This document shows positions 42,512 to 53,710 of a stretch of DNA of 64,000 bases, piece after piece. Position 1 is the first letter of the stretch, and every line of letters starts with the position of its first letter. Below the pieces are notes generated by a model, which saw only the letters and a program-made list of their open reading frames with translations, did not search any database and was not told where the DNA came from. The position numbers and the translations under genes are program-made. Location: NCBI GenBank assembly GCA_009763385.1, contig CM019827.1, positions 93,346,177 to 93,410,176 of the forward strand, read 5' to 3'. The stretch comes from Coix lacryma-jobi var. lacryma-jobi. Its lineage: Eukaryota; Streptophyta; Magnoliopsida; Poales; Poaceae.

Positions 42512-44195
42512 ATGGGGGAAGCATTTTGAGATGTACAGACTGACTCTTTTATTTTGAGGCTCTTTTCTTTTGAGTTTCTTGAGTCTTTCCAATTGGTATC
42601 TTCATTCTTTCAGTTTTGTGTCGGGCATACGCATTTACATTCTGAGCTTCATGTCTATATTCACTAGAATGTAACTATGCTCTTGTTAGTAGTGCTCCGA
42701 TACTTATGATGATGCTTGTAGCTTATGCTCCTTCTGATCACTGTTACATGTTATGAGCGAGCTATTTTTGGAATGGTGAATTATGCCTAATGTATATAAA
42801 TCTGAAAATGTTCACCATTGAGATATGCAACTAGCATGTGTAGGGTGTGTTGAGTCCATTCCTGCTTTTCATATATGCTAGGTTGCTATGTCTCTAGTTC
42901 TGAGTCATTCACTTGCTTGGTTGTTCATAACTTGCTTACAATCTGAACCAAGTATTGTTGAATTGAAAAGATCGAGATGGGATTGCTTGTCAACACCTCA
43001 TGGTATTGAGACTGTTTCTCAGTGCACTTTGAGTTAAACTTGAGCCATGTAGTGTATGACCGAAACCGTTGCTTTAAGCTTCTGATTGCTTCGGCATAGG
43101 CTTCGCACGGTTGAAAAGTTAGGCGATGACAAGCTTTCAACCTCTCGCAATCACATGCTAAAAATGAACTTGTGAATTCTTTTACCGCTGCAACTCCGAT
43201 TTGAATTTGAAATCACAAGTATATGCTTCATTCCTATGCATGATGATTGAACTTTGCTAGGGGTAGTTCACCTTGTATATATGCTTAGCACTTGTTTGGA
43301 TTCCCTCTATACATGTCTAGTGCTATTTTGATGGTGACTATCCTTTTGACTTAAAACTGCTCACATGCTCAGATGCTTCATATTTCGTATAAGTGATCAG
43401 TTTGAGCCTTTGCTATTTGAGTGCTTAATTGAGATGTTGGAGCTATACTGATTAGAGCATCTTTGCACTCTTTTGACTATATACTTGAAGCTCCTAACTT
43501 GCATTTTGACTTCATATGCATTTTGGAAGAAGATCTTGTGTTCAGGGGGAGTTTATGTGAAGGGAGTTGCTTCTCCGATACCTTTTGTCCTTGATAAGTG
43601 CATTTTCAACTAGGGGGAGAAATTTATGCAAATCATATGCTCCTGTGTTGATCAACTAAGGGGAGAATCTTTTGTCCTAGTTGCTTGCATTTGTCGAGGG
43701 GGAGTTTGCTAGTTGTGTTGAGCCGTTACCTCTGTCTTGAGGGACTAGCAAACGTTCCTAGCTTTTCATGAGCTTTCATAAGCTTTTTCATTTGGCTTTC
43801 AATTGGTATCGTCTGGTGTGCTTTCCCATTTGGTTTGGGTTGATTTCCAATTGGTTCGGAGTGATTTTCTTGCTAGTTGTGTTGAGCCTCTGTGCCTCTA
43901 TCTTGAGGGACTAGCATTTTGCTTCTGTTGTCCTCCGATCTTCAATTGGTATCTGCTAGCGGTGTTGAGCCTGTTCTACCTCTTCTTGAGGGCTAGCTTT
44001 GCTTTGCTTGGTTGCGTCGAGCCGTTGCCCATGTCTTTGGGGACCAAGTTTTTGCTTCATCCACTTGACCTTCTTTGGCTTTTGTTAAGGCTTTTGGGTC
44101 ATTTGGTTGGGTTTTCTCTCCCCACTCCTTCCTACCTCCTTCTTCTTATTCATGATTTGTTGTGGAGTTGACAATGCACTCATCAAGGGGGAGAT
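42512..44195 (+). other. Non-coding region between pol and 3' LTR with hairpin units and repeated purine tracts
   Basis: Some Sireviruses have an env-like ORF here; none is present. Purine tracts of GGGGGAG type occur at about 43546, 43614, 43662, 43698 and at 44186-44195 (the functional one). Four hairpin units with a conserved loop and changing stems lie at 43704-44048. Copies of the LTR-end/primer-binding junction AATTGGTATC occur at 42590, 43801 and 43944. Confidence 0.75.
43704..44048 (+). repeat. Four hairpin units with conserved loop and changing stems
   Basis: Arms: GTTTGCTAGT/ACTAGCAAAC (43704-43713, 43744-43753); TGCTAGT/ACTAGCA (43871-43877, 43910-43916); GCTAGC/GCTAGC (43955-43960, 43992-43997); CTTGGT/ACCAAG (44007-44012, 44043-44048). 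The roughly 30-base loops share GTTGAGCC at the start and CTTGAGGG (TTTGGGG in the last) at the end. The last stem differs from the others on both sides. Confidence 0.75.
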
Positions 44196-46322
44196 TGCGG
44201 ATACATGGGTGTATGCCGAGTCTCTGTGTGATGAGTGATTGTCAACGGAGATGATGCGCATGTTCTTTGGCTTGTGTTGTGCAGGTGTCGAGCACGGAGA
44301 CAGTGATCGATGGCGGGTGAAGGTCAAGTTGCGACGTGCCGTGCCGACGGACTGGGCGCGATGAAGGATGGGCGTGCCGTGCGGCGGACGTGCCATGCCG
44401 ATGTATCGGACGGTGAAGGGCGGACGTGGACTTGGACTGATGGACTGGAGGCCGGAGGATCAGCTGTGGTGGCTGGCAGCCTGTGACAGCGACAAGCGGA
44501 GAAGTGCGATCATGTCGGTGGAAGGGGTGCACAGGCGGTGCATCCCCTCTACGACGCCGGTTTGTTGGTAGAGCCCGAGAAAAACCAACGGTGGACGGTT
44601 TCCAGGTTTGGGCCTCAAAACCTAGGTGCTGGGTTTCCAGGTTGAGCCTCAAAACCTGGGCGTGGGCCGGTTTCCGAGTTTGGGCCTCAAAACTCGGGCG
44701 CGGACGGTTTCCGAGTTTGGCCACAAAACTCGGGCTGGAGGCTGGTTTCCCGGTTTGGGCCTCAAAACCGGGGGCTGATGGAAAAGGCTGGTTTCCCGGT
44801 TTGGGCCACAAAACCGGGGGTGCAGAGTGGTGGCGGCACGTGGCGGCGATCTGAAGGTTGCGTGGAGGCGACGCGGAAGACCGTGCGGGCGTGGCCGTCG
44901 GATCTACCTATCACCAGCGGGTGGACTAGAATAGCCTTAGGGTTAGGCTGGTCCGCTCTGTAATTAGAGTAGTGAGGGGTAGAGTAGGAAATAGACTTAG
45001 GCTAGGTTAGTATAAGTAGTCCAGGGGAGACACCCTCCTCCCCATCTCAGTTAGCGCAGTCATTTGCTTCCTAGCACCTAGGGTTTCCACTCTCCCATCC
45101 CCTGCTTTAGCTAGTTGAGATCCGCAGAGAGACTCCACTCTGTGTACTGTTGATTCGAGGAAGTGAGGCCGTATCCTCACCTTGGAGCACTGATCGATGG
45201 CTTGATTTGCGTCCTTGATTCGAGTTCGTGGCTGTGATTTCCGTTTTGCTTGTGTTCTTCGCGGAATCCTTTTTGCTCCACGATTTTCCCGTCGCTTGAT
45301 CTCTTTGCTCGGTTCATCTTCAGCAATTCCGTTTGAACCAAGTCGTTCTAGATCGTGAGGCACTTCTTTCCACCGAAGGAATCATCCTCCAACCTCACGG
45401 TCTAGGAGATCGATCGATTTTTCGTTTCGGGTCACTTTTCCTCCCTTCCCCCGAAATTCTTCGATTCACCGATTTGGAGTTAGGTTCGAGCCATGATCTC
45501 TTAGAGATAGCTCACTAACCTCCTTGTGACTTCACTCACCAAGTTTGATCCCTAGAGGATTTGTTTTGGGTGAGTTCTAGTCAAATCGGTGGACGAACAG
45601 TGAATTCGCGGGGTGACCGGACGCTTCATTCAACGACCGGACGCTGCTACAGTGCGTCCGGTGGTTGAACTCTGTCTGAGTTCTTTTGGTTGACCGGACG
45701 CTCTGTTCAAATCGACCGGACGCTCCCTTCAGTGAGTCCGGTCAGAAACAGAGAGGTTCCAGAAACGTTTTTCCGTGACCGGACGCGTCCGGTGCCTGGT
45801 GACCGGACGCTCTGGTGAGTCCGATCGTTTCCGGTGTTTTGTTTTGCTTGACCGGACGCTGGGTGTTGGAACTGACCGGACTTGCCAGAGTTACTGTTCC
45901 CGTGCCTTGTCTCTTGTGACCGGACGCTCAGTGAACGACCGGACGCTTGAGCTCCGTGCGTCCGGTCACGAACAGAGAGCTCCCAGAGCTGATTTCTGAC
46001 GACCGGACGCGTCCGGTCCCTGCTGACCGGACGCTGGCCAGAGTCCGGTCGATCCAGTTTCGCGCGTTTTCGTTCGCGGTTCGTTCGTCCTTGATCGGAT
46101 TTGAGTTCCGTCTTTTGCGTTGGCTTTCTAGGGTTGTCTAGTGTCCCGCTGTGCTTCTAGGAGGCATCCACCCTACATCTAGGGTCGTGGACATTAGCAA
46201 GCTCTAGGGTTCGCTCTTGGGGTTGATTTTGGGACAGTGGCATCTAGTTTCCGAAAGGAAATTTTGAAGCTCCCATTCACCCCCCCCCTCTGGTCGCTTT
46301 CGGGTAGCTTCTCGGTCCTTCA
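44196..46322 (+). repeat. 3' LTR of the copia element
   Basis: 2127 bp, offset exactly 9745 from the 5' LTR, nearly identical; repeats the hairpin array (44602-44818) and palindromes. Confidence 0.95.
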
Positions 46323-46327
46323 AGGTT

Positions 46328-47724
46328 CTGGATCTACAAGAACATGCACACTAAGCAAGATACTGTCAGCTTCCACAACTAATGATTCACTTCAAATTGC
46401 TAGGCAAACGAAGAACATGAGTGACACCATATCAAGAGGTGTAGTTATCAAGGTCTACATATTGGGATCAAATGATGCACCTCAGGAATGAACATGGTGA
46501 GAAGTCCTGTTCAGAAGACTTAAAACATTGAACCCTCGCCGAAAGGTAAATCAGTTGTTATCCATATTTATCTTTTCTGCATTAGTTTCCATTTTGCATA
46601 TTTACTTTCTATCGTCATCTCTCTATAGCATATTTACTTGTTTGCATTAGCATTACATAAAAAAAGAAAATAAAATATTTTACTTATTGCACTGCATCGT
46701 AAAACCTAAAACCCCATGTGAATAATTCTGTGGTGTGTAAAAACCCACATGAAATATTCACCGTGGTGGCATAAAAACAAAAATAAATATGCATACATTC
46801 ATCCTGTTGCATTTTCTCTTGCATCATAAAAAATATTAAAATAAAAAATATTGAGAAAGAGATCTTACTGAAACTCTGGACAACTAAGGCTTAAGTTGCC
46901 AACCACTAACGCTTAACCCATTCCACAAGTTTTGTTGTCTATTTGAGTTTCACAGGATTGAAACTCCAAGAAAAGCTGACGAGCAAGTGGATGTTCCATC
47001 CACTGTTGGAGCACTATTTCAACAACCATCAACATCAATTAATGCTTCGATAGAGGAAGAATATTTTTTCACTGTCAGTCCGCTACATTGCAAGATCGAA
47101 CGACTACGTTAACACTCAGCTTGGGGGAAAAGCACCCCCGTGTATCAAGTAAGTATCTTTATCCTCTTAAGTTTTTCTTTTTATAAATAAATTTAAAATA
47201 CAAAAAAAAATGTGAGCACATGAAGGCTCACCCTTAAGAAAAAAAAGAAAAATATTCGGGCACATGAAGGCTCGATGCGATCGAAGGGATTAGCTTGGGG
47301 GAGATGCACCCCCGTTATCTTTGTGATTCAGGTATGTCTTACTACTATCTTAATATTTTTTAAATAATAGGTTATAATGTGTGTTAGATTAAATAAATAA
47401 AGCATGTCAAATCTGAAGAACTCTCTCTAATTTCTTAAAATGGAAATGATGAATAGTTGCTCTATTGTATTTCTTTCTAGTACCTAGTCTTTAAGCATGA
47501 GTTCTCCTAAGTTTAAAAAATTAATGATAATTTAAAATGAAATTAAATATATGACTAGCAAGTGCTTGATCCAGAGTCTAGGTAATTGACAGATATGATA
47601 TGTGATGATTTGAGCTACTATTATCTTGTTCTAAAACAACACTAGAGTTCCGAAGAGTTTCTAATATTAATATGACCAATAATTGCATTGAGTTAAATTA
47701 AGCTTTGTTGACCCTGTGAGAAGT
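46328..47724 (+). other. Non-coding internal sequence of the Athila-type element between copia and CACTA insertions
   Basis: About 1.4 kb, AT-rich, no supported coding sequence. It contains two hairpin-plus-donor units, CTTGGGGGA...CACCCCC followed by GTAAGT (GT at 47149) and GTATGT (GT at 47332), like the unit after the Athila second ORF at 225-262. This suggests the original second ORF once lay upstream and has been lost. Confidence 0.5.
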
Positions 47725-47748
47725 TATCACTACTGCACGATGGGCCTT

Positions 47749-47965
47749 TAGCCCCGGTCCAAAATGGCCTTTAGCCCCGGGCATGGAGCTGGGGCTAAGG
47801 AATCGGGACTAAAAGCCCGACCTTTAGCCCTGGTTCCCCGCCCCAGGGCTAAAGGGGGGACCTTTAGCCCCGGTTGGTAATACCAACCGGGACTAAAGAG
47901 GTCCCGAGCCAGGCCCCGATGGCTGGCCTCTTTAGTCCCGGTTGGTATTACCAACCGGGGCTAAA
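47749..47965. repeat. Left subterminal repeat array of CACTA
   Basis: Several direct and inverted copies of CCTTTAGCCCCGG / CCGGGACTAAAG, with a GGTTGGTAATACCAACC palindrome. Such arrays are transposase-binding regions in CACTA elements. Confidence 0.85.
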
Positions 47966-48308
47966 GACCCTCGGGGGCTGTCCTCTTTTTTCTTTTTTCT
48001 TTTTCTTTTCTTTTTTCTTTTCAATTGGTTATTGTTTTCAGTTTTACAATTACATTAGGTTTTCTAATACGTTTTCTTTGCTGCTAATATATTACATTAG
48101 GGTTTCAAATATATATTCTCCGCTGCTAATATATGTATGCGCGTATATATACACATAAAATTTACAATTACACACATATATAAAATATGAAACTATATAT
48201 ATATGGGGGCTAGCTATACATATTATATGTATAATATATTTATGCACGTAAAATTTACAGCATTATCCATGCATCCTTGGTATTTACAACACAAATATTG
48301 ACCGTCAC
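47966..48308. other. CACTA non-coding spacer
   Basis: A pyrimidine tract (TTTTCTTTT repeats, 47985-48022) and TATA-rich sequence. Nothing else recognised. Confidence 0.5.
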
Positions 48309-49302
48309 TTAAATATCATACAAATGTTCGTCTTGGTTTGGTTTCACTGGTTCTTCCGAGTTATAGTAGAACTCGGTGCCGACTTTGAGGACATGGTCAT
48401 TAAGAAATCATGCAATTGTCTCTTGAATTCCTTTGAGGCGCACCATTTCCAACACCTGGTTCTTCAACCATAAGTCCTTCAATTTGCAAAAAAAGGAAAA
48501 ATGCATTAATATACATAAGATTTATTTATTAATAGCAATAAAGAAATACATGAGATTATTATGTATACATGTTACATACTTTCTGTCTCTCTATAGGAGT
48601 TCTTTTCGCATACACCGAGGGAAACTCGCAAACATAGTACCCGCACAAATTGTTCCCTAGTGGTTGCCGTAGAACCCACTGCACGATATATATAAAAAGA
48701 TTACTCTCGTCATCCCGCGCGTGTGATGAAGCATGCTACAGTGGTAAAGACGCGAGGAGCTAATACAACTTACTTGCAATTGGATAGGAGGAGGAAGTGG
48801 CGCTTTCAAATCCGGACGGTGTTTCGGAACGAACCAGGCCCAAACGCTACACAATAAATGGATCATAAGTAATTATTGCAGATTTAAAGTATAGAAATCA
48901 ATATTTAGAGATCGAAAGTTACCCCTGGATAATGTCTATGATATCTTGGTAATCTCCCAGTGGTTTTCTCAATGAGTCATAGATTAGCAATTGAGTTTCG
49001 GAGAGATCGATGACAATCAATATCCAGTGAAAGCTGCATTAATTTGCTTATATAGTCAACATATATCATAGGAATTGAGTAAGTAAAATTAAATATACAC
49101 ATGATAACAACACCCACATAAAGTTGTAGGGGAAGAGTATATATCTTTTGTTCTTTTGGTTGATCAAGAACCTCCGAAGATTCCTCTCTGTTTCATTTCT
49201 CCATATATCATAGCAGGAATCTTTGTTTGGGACCGAGAATACGATATATGGATCAATAAAACCAACCTCCTTGTCATTTCTATGTACGAGGTCTCTCATC
49301 AT
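48309..49302 (-). pseudogene. Ulp1-like (C48) cysteine protease of the CACTA element, multi-exon
   Basis: Five minus-strand exons can be joined by GT...AG introns: 49302-49118, 49033-48923, 48846-48774, 48678-48580 and 48476-48309. Together they give the C-terminal half of a Ulp1-type SUMO-protease domain as found in plant CACTA elements: ILFPYNF, then the catalytic histidine in FHWILIVID, aspartate in YDSLRK, and cysteine in NNLCGYYVCEF, so the H-D-C triad is present. The last exon has an in-frame TGA at 48408-48410 (compatible with CGA) before the normal-looking end at 48311-48309. The N-terminal part is not identified; upstream lies a GC-rich stretch. Role in transposition is unclear; these proteases are thought to act on SUMO-like conjugates. 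Confidence 0.8.
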
Positions 49303-49770
49303 GTTTCTGCATATGTATAGACACGCTAGCTAGTGTTAGTATAATTACATTTACATATACAAATACATATGCTAGAGGGAGAGTGGACGAGCCCGCGCGA
49401 GAGGATGAAGATCGACGGAGGGTGGAGGGCGGCGTGGAAGAGGACGACGACGAGGCGGACATCGGCGAGGGAGGTCGGGGACGGCGGCGGCGCGGCACTG
49501 GATCAGAGACGGCGAGGGAGGCGGCGGCATGGGCCGTCTGACGTCGATCTGAGGAAGGAGGAGGGCATTGTGCCCTATATACGCGGGGAGGCTTTAGTCC
49601 CGGGCCGTGGCACCACCCGGGACTAAAAGATCTTTAGTCCCGGGGCGTAAGCCCACCCAGGACTAAAGGGTTGGACCTTTAGTCCCGGGCGGGCTAACGC
49701 CCCGGGACTAAATGTACCTTTAGTCCCGGGTGGTTCCACGGCCCGTGACTAAAGGTTCTTTCCCGCCACT
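49303..49770. repeat. GC-rich stretch and internal TTTAGTCCCGGG repeat array
   Basis: 49588-49760 holds at least six copies of TTTAGTCCCGGG/CCCGGGACTAAA, with spacer GCCGTGG rather than the GGTTGGT used at the transposon ends. Next to it (49370-49580) is a GC-rich, S/R/P-coding stretch of the kind found as a first exon just inside CACTA ends. This looks like the end of a second, related CACTA element, but I see no terminal CACTA here. Confidence 0.6.
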
Positions 49771-50463
49771 GTTTTGGGATTTCTGTATTTTGGGTTTTGT
49801 ATTAGGTTTTCACTATATTAATATGTTGTAATACTTGTTAATTGCATAGTAAATTCAATATTAGGCATAAAATTACTTTAAAATAACAGTTGTATTTCGT
49901 TTTACCTTATTGTATAGTAGAAAAATTTGTAACATAAATTCTTTTCTTTTCTTATAATAACGAATATAAATGTAAATAACAATTCATATTTTGTTAATGC
50001 AAAAATATAATGTTAAATTTAAATATCTGAAACAACTGGTTCTCGATAGGAAAATTGTTTTTGCATTATCTGAACGTTAAATTTAAGGTTGTTCGTCTTT
50101 CATTGTCCAAATACACGATAGAGAAATTCACTGTTAAATTGCAATATAATTTAAAAGATAAATTTGTGTAGTTCATATACGTTTCTATGTCGTATTGGTC
50201 TCAAACTTTTTCTTAGGCTGTCACGTGGCACGGGTGAGGCAACCAACAAGTTTGTGATTTTTCGGAGATGGTTTGATACTTTTATCTCATTCGGCACAAA
50301 CAAAAAAGTAATAATTAAAATAATGATCAGAAAAATCTAACACCTCTTATGGGGCATCAATTGGGGCATCTAACACCGACATCAACGAACCATGACTATC
50401 CATAATCATTATTAATTACACAAAATCTGTAATACATAATATTAGTTAAAGCATAACTATATA
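49771..50463. other. AT-rich CACTA spacer
   Basis: About 690 bases with no supported gene; separates the TNP2 pseudogene from the internal repeat array. Confidence 0.5.
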
Positions 50464-53400
50464 TCAAGCGGGTACACTGGTGATCTTCTTCTTGACGTAT
50501 GTCCCTTGCTTATGATCATGTCGTAACCATGGAGTGTCCTCAGTATTTAGCAGGATGCTTGGATCTTTGGTCACACTGAAGGGCGGTATTCGGTCATCCC
50601 TTTCATAATCTTCTGACATGTCTGACTTGTCCTCAATTCCCACGATGTTTCTTCTTCCTGAAAGAACTATGTGGCGTTTTGGCTCTTTGGTTGATTTATC
50701 ATCATTTTTTCCCTCTCTTGGGTTTTGTAGACATGTCTTTCACGTAGAACACCTGATTCACATCAGCAGCAAGGACGAATGGTTCATCTTTGTATCCAAT
50801 ATTGTTGAGATCCACTGTTATCATTCCATACTCCTTGTCAACTGTTACTCCGCCTCTGGTTGTCTTGACCCATTGGCATCGAAACAAAGAGACTTTAAAA
50901 TTAGGTGCGTAGTCTAGTTCCCAAATCTCCTCTATGCGGCCATAATATGTTTGCCTCTTCCCATTTGGGTCTGTGGCATCTACGCGAACACCACTGTTTT
51001 GGTTTGTGCTCCTTTTATCTTGGGCAATGGTGTAAAATGTGTTTCCATTTATCTCATACCCTTTGTACATGAGGATGTGCCATGATGGTTGCCTAGCCAA
51101 CAAATATAGTTGCTCATCAATATTGTTATCATCCAGACATTCTTTTCGCAACCAAGTGCTAAAAGTATTTATGTTCTCACGTGTAATCCAAACTTCATTC
51201 TTCCTAGGAAATTGGGATCGTAGGAACTCCTTGTGTACCTCGATATATGGATCCACCATGGATGAGTTTTGAAGAACTGTGTAGTGCGCTTTATTGAAAT
51301 AATCATTCCTCGTACCGATATATATTTTCTTCCCTAGTGTCCCCTTTCCACACAGCCTCCCCTCGTGCCGCGATTCAGGAACACCAATCGGGTCAAGGTC
51401 AGGAATAAAGTCAACACAGATCTCAATCACCTCCTCTGTCCCATAGCCCTTGGCGATGCTTCCTTCTGGGCGAGCACGTTGGTGAACATATTTTTTCAGT
51501 ACTCCCATGAACCTCTCAAAGGGGAACATGTTGTGTAGGAACACAGGACCAAGAATATGAATCTCCTTGACCAGGTGAACTAGGAGGTGTGTCATGATAT
51601 TAAAGAAGGATGGAGGGAACACCAACTCAAAGCTCACAAGACATTGAACCACATCATTCTGTAGAGTAGCTAGTTCTAGTGGATTAATTGCCTTCTGAGA
51701 AATTGCATTGAGGAATGCACATAGCTTCACAGTGGCCAGACGTACATGTGGAGGTAGAATTCCTCTTAAAGCAACCGGAAGCAATTGCGTCATAAGCATG
51801 TGGCAGTCATGCGACTTTAAGTTTAGGAATTTATTCTCTTGCATATTTATTATTCCCTTTATATTGGAGGAGAATCCAGATGGGACCTTGATGCTGTTTA
51901 GGCATTCAAACATGATTTCCTTCTCTTCATTGCTAAGAGTATAGCTAGCGGGTCTTAAGTAATGGCGTCCATCATCTGTCTTCTTTGGATGTAGGTTGTC
52001 TCGTTCTTTCATGCGCTGCAAGTCTTGTCGTGCTTCAAGTGTATCCTTAGACTTTCCATACACACCCATGAATCCTAGAAGGTTGACACAAAGATTCTTT
52101 GTCAGGTGCATCACGTCGATCGCGTGGCGGACCTCTAGTACATGCCAATAGGGTAGCTCCCAAAATATTGACTTCTTCTTCCACATGGGTGCCTGTCCCC
52201 TTTCCAAAGACTACTTTCACATCCTTGATCATCTCAAGTACATCTTCCCCAGTTCTGTTGCGAGGCTTGCTCCGGTGGTTTGTCTCACCTTTAAAATGCT
52301 TACCTTTCTTTCTAACCTGGTGATCCACAAAAAGAAATCGACAATGCCCAAGATACACTACCTTTCTACATTTTTTCAAATATATACTATCCATGTCATC
52401 AAAACAATGTGTGCATGCATTATATCCCTTGTTTGTCTGTCCTGAAAGATTACTTAGAGCAGGCCAATCATTGATTGTTACGAACAACAATGCTCGCAGG
52501 TCAAAGTGTTCCTGTTTGTAATCATCCCACACACGTACACCTAATTTACTCCATAAAAGTAGGAGTTCCTCAACTAATGGCCTCAGGTAGACATCGATGT
52601 CGTTGCCAGGTTGCCTCGGGCCTTGGATGAGCACTGGCATCATAATGAACTTCCGCTTCATGCATAACCATGGAGGAAGGTTGTAGATACATAGAGTAAC
52701 AGGCCACGTGCTATGACTACTGCTCTGTTCCACAAAAGGATTCATCTCGTCCGTACTTAAACCAAACCTTAAGTTTCTAGCGTCTTTTGCAAATTCCGGG
52801 AATTCTCTGTCTATTGCTCTCCATTGGGACCCATCGGCAGGGTGTCTCAACATGTTGTCTACCTTACGGTCTTCTTTGTGCCATCACACCAACTTTGCAT
52901 GGTCCTTGTTTCTGAACAGACGTTTCAGGCGTGGTATTATAGGAGCGTACCACATAACCTTGGCAGGGATTTTCTTTCGGGGACGTTCTTCACCCTCAAC
53001 TTCGCCAGGGTCATCTCGCCTGATCTTATATCGTGACGCTTTACATATAGGGCATTCATTCAAATTCTCGTATTCCTTGCCACGGTACAGGATGCAGTCA
53101 TTAGGACATACATGTATCTTCTGGATTTCTAAACCCAAAGGACAGACGACTTGTTTTGCTTCGTACGGTGGGCAATTCGTTAAGCTTCGGAAGCATCTTT
53201 TGTTTTATAATCTTCAATAATTGTCCAAATATCTTGTTAGATACACCATTCTGTGTCTTCCATTGTAGCAACTCAATTGTTGTACCCAACTTTTTTTGTC
53301 CATCTGCAGCAGACGGGTATAGTAATTTTCTGTGATCCTCTAGCATACAGTCAAACTTAGCCTTCTCCTTTTCACTTTCGCAATCTCTTTTTGCATCACG

Positions 53401-53710
53401 AATGACATCACCAAGAGCATCATCTTCAGCGAGTGTGTCTTCTGCACTTGCCTCTTCTTCAACTTCCCCCATTGCAGTATCACCAAAGTCACCGTATTGA
53501 GCAATAATGTCATCATCAGGGTCCAATTGTTCTTCTTCACCTTCTTCCATCATAACCCCAGTTTTTCCATGCTTCGTCCAACAACGATAGTTTGACATGA
53601 AACTCGACTTGAACAAGTGTGAGCGAAGACTCCTTGAGCTAGAATATTCCTTCAAATTATTACAAAGGGCACATGGGCAGCACATAAAACCATTCCTGGA
53701 CCAACTCGAT
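50464..53710 (-). pseudogene. TNP2-type CACTA transposase, several frame breaks
   Basis: Minus-strand order matches the TNP2 family. The transposase-associated N-terminal region (about 53700-53560) has FMCCPCALC and YRCWTKHGK. The Transposase_21 core spans about 53140-52100: IHVCPNDCILYRG, a CPIC pair, KVMWYAPIIPRLKRLF, RHPADGSQW, DVYLRPLVEEL, CTHCFDD. The core ends with WHVLEVRHAIDVMHLTKNLC, followed by a DUF4218-like region (LPVALRGILPPHVR; PFERFMGVLKKYV) and a DUF4216-like region (YYGRIEEIWELDY; FYVKDM) and tail to 50464. Breaks: frameshift near 53180, in-frame TGA at about 52884-52886 (compatible with CGA), frameshift near 52190, and frameshift in an A-run near 50712. The first exon is truncated where an LTR fragment abuts it. 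It would have bound the subterminal repeats and cut the ends; this copy is inactive. Confidence 0.88.

Larger units (their letters stand above)
34451..46322 (+). mobile_element. Young Sirevirus copia retrotransposon with gag and full pol
   Basis: Two 2127-bp LTRs (34451-36577, 44196-46322), TSD AGGTT at 34446-34450 and 46323-46327, tRNA-Met-type primer-binding site at 36580-36591, and polypurine tract CAAGGGGGAGAT directly before the 3' LTR. The gag (36641-39307) and pol (39322-42511) regions contain every domain expected of an autonomous Sirevirus. Three LTR differences were seen by eye (near 34608, 34884, 36209), about 0.14%, so insertion was recent. Defects: one frameshift in pol and a changed RT active site. 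It is the natural candidate family to supply pol to the gag-only elements here, though this copy may not. Confidence 0.95.

Noticed and set aside
49369..49626. 85-aa plus-strand ORF in the GC-rich CACTA stretch
   Set aside because: Overlaps subterminal repeats; the minus strand is the coding strand for the adjacent Ulp1 exons, and there is no recognisable domain.
47728..49770. Separate small CACTA element ending at the internal repeat array
   Set aside because: No CACTA terminus or TAT duplication found near 49770, while the 58939 end has both; kept only as a possible chimera.
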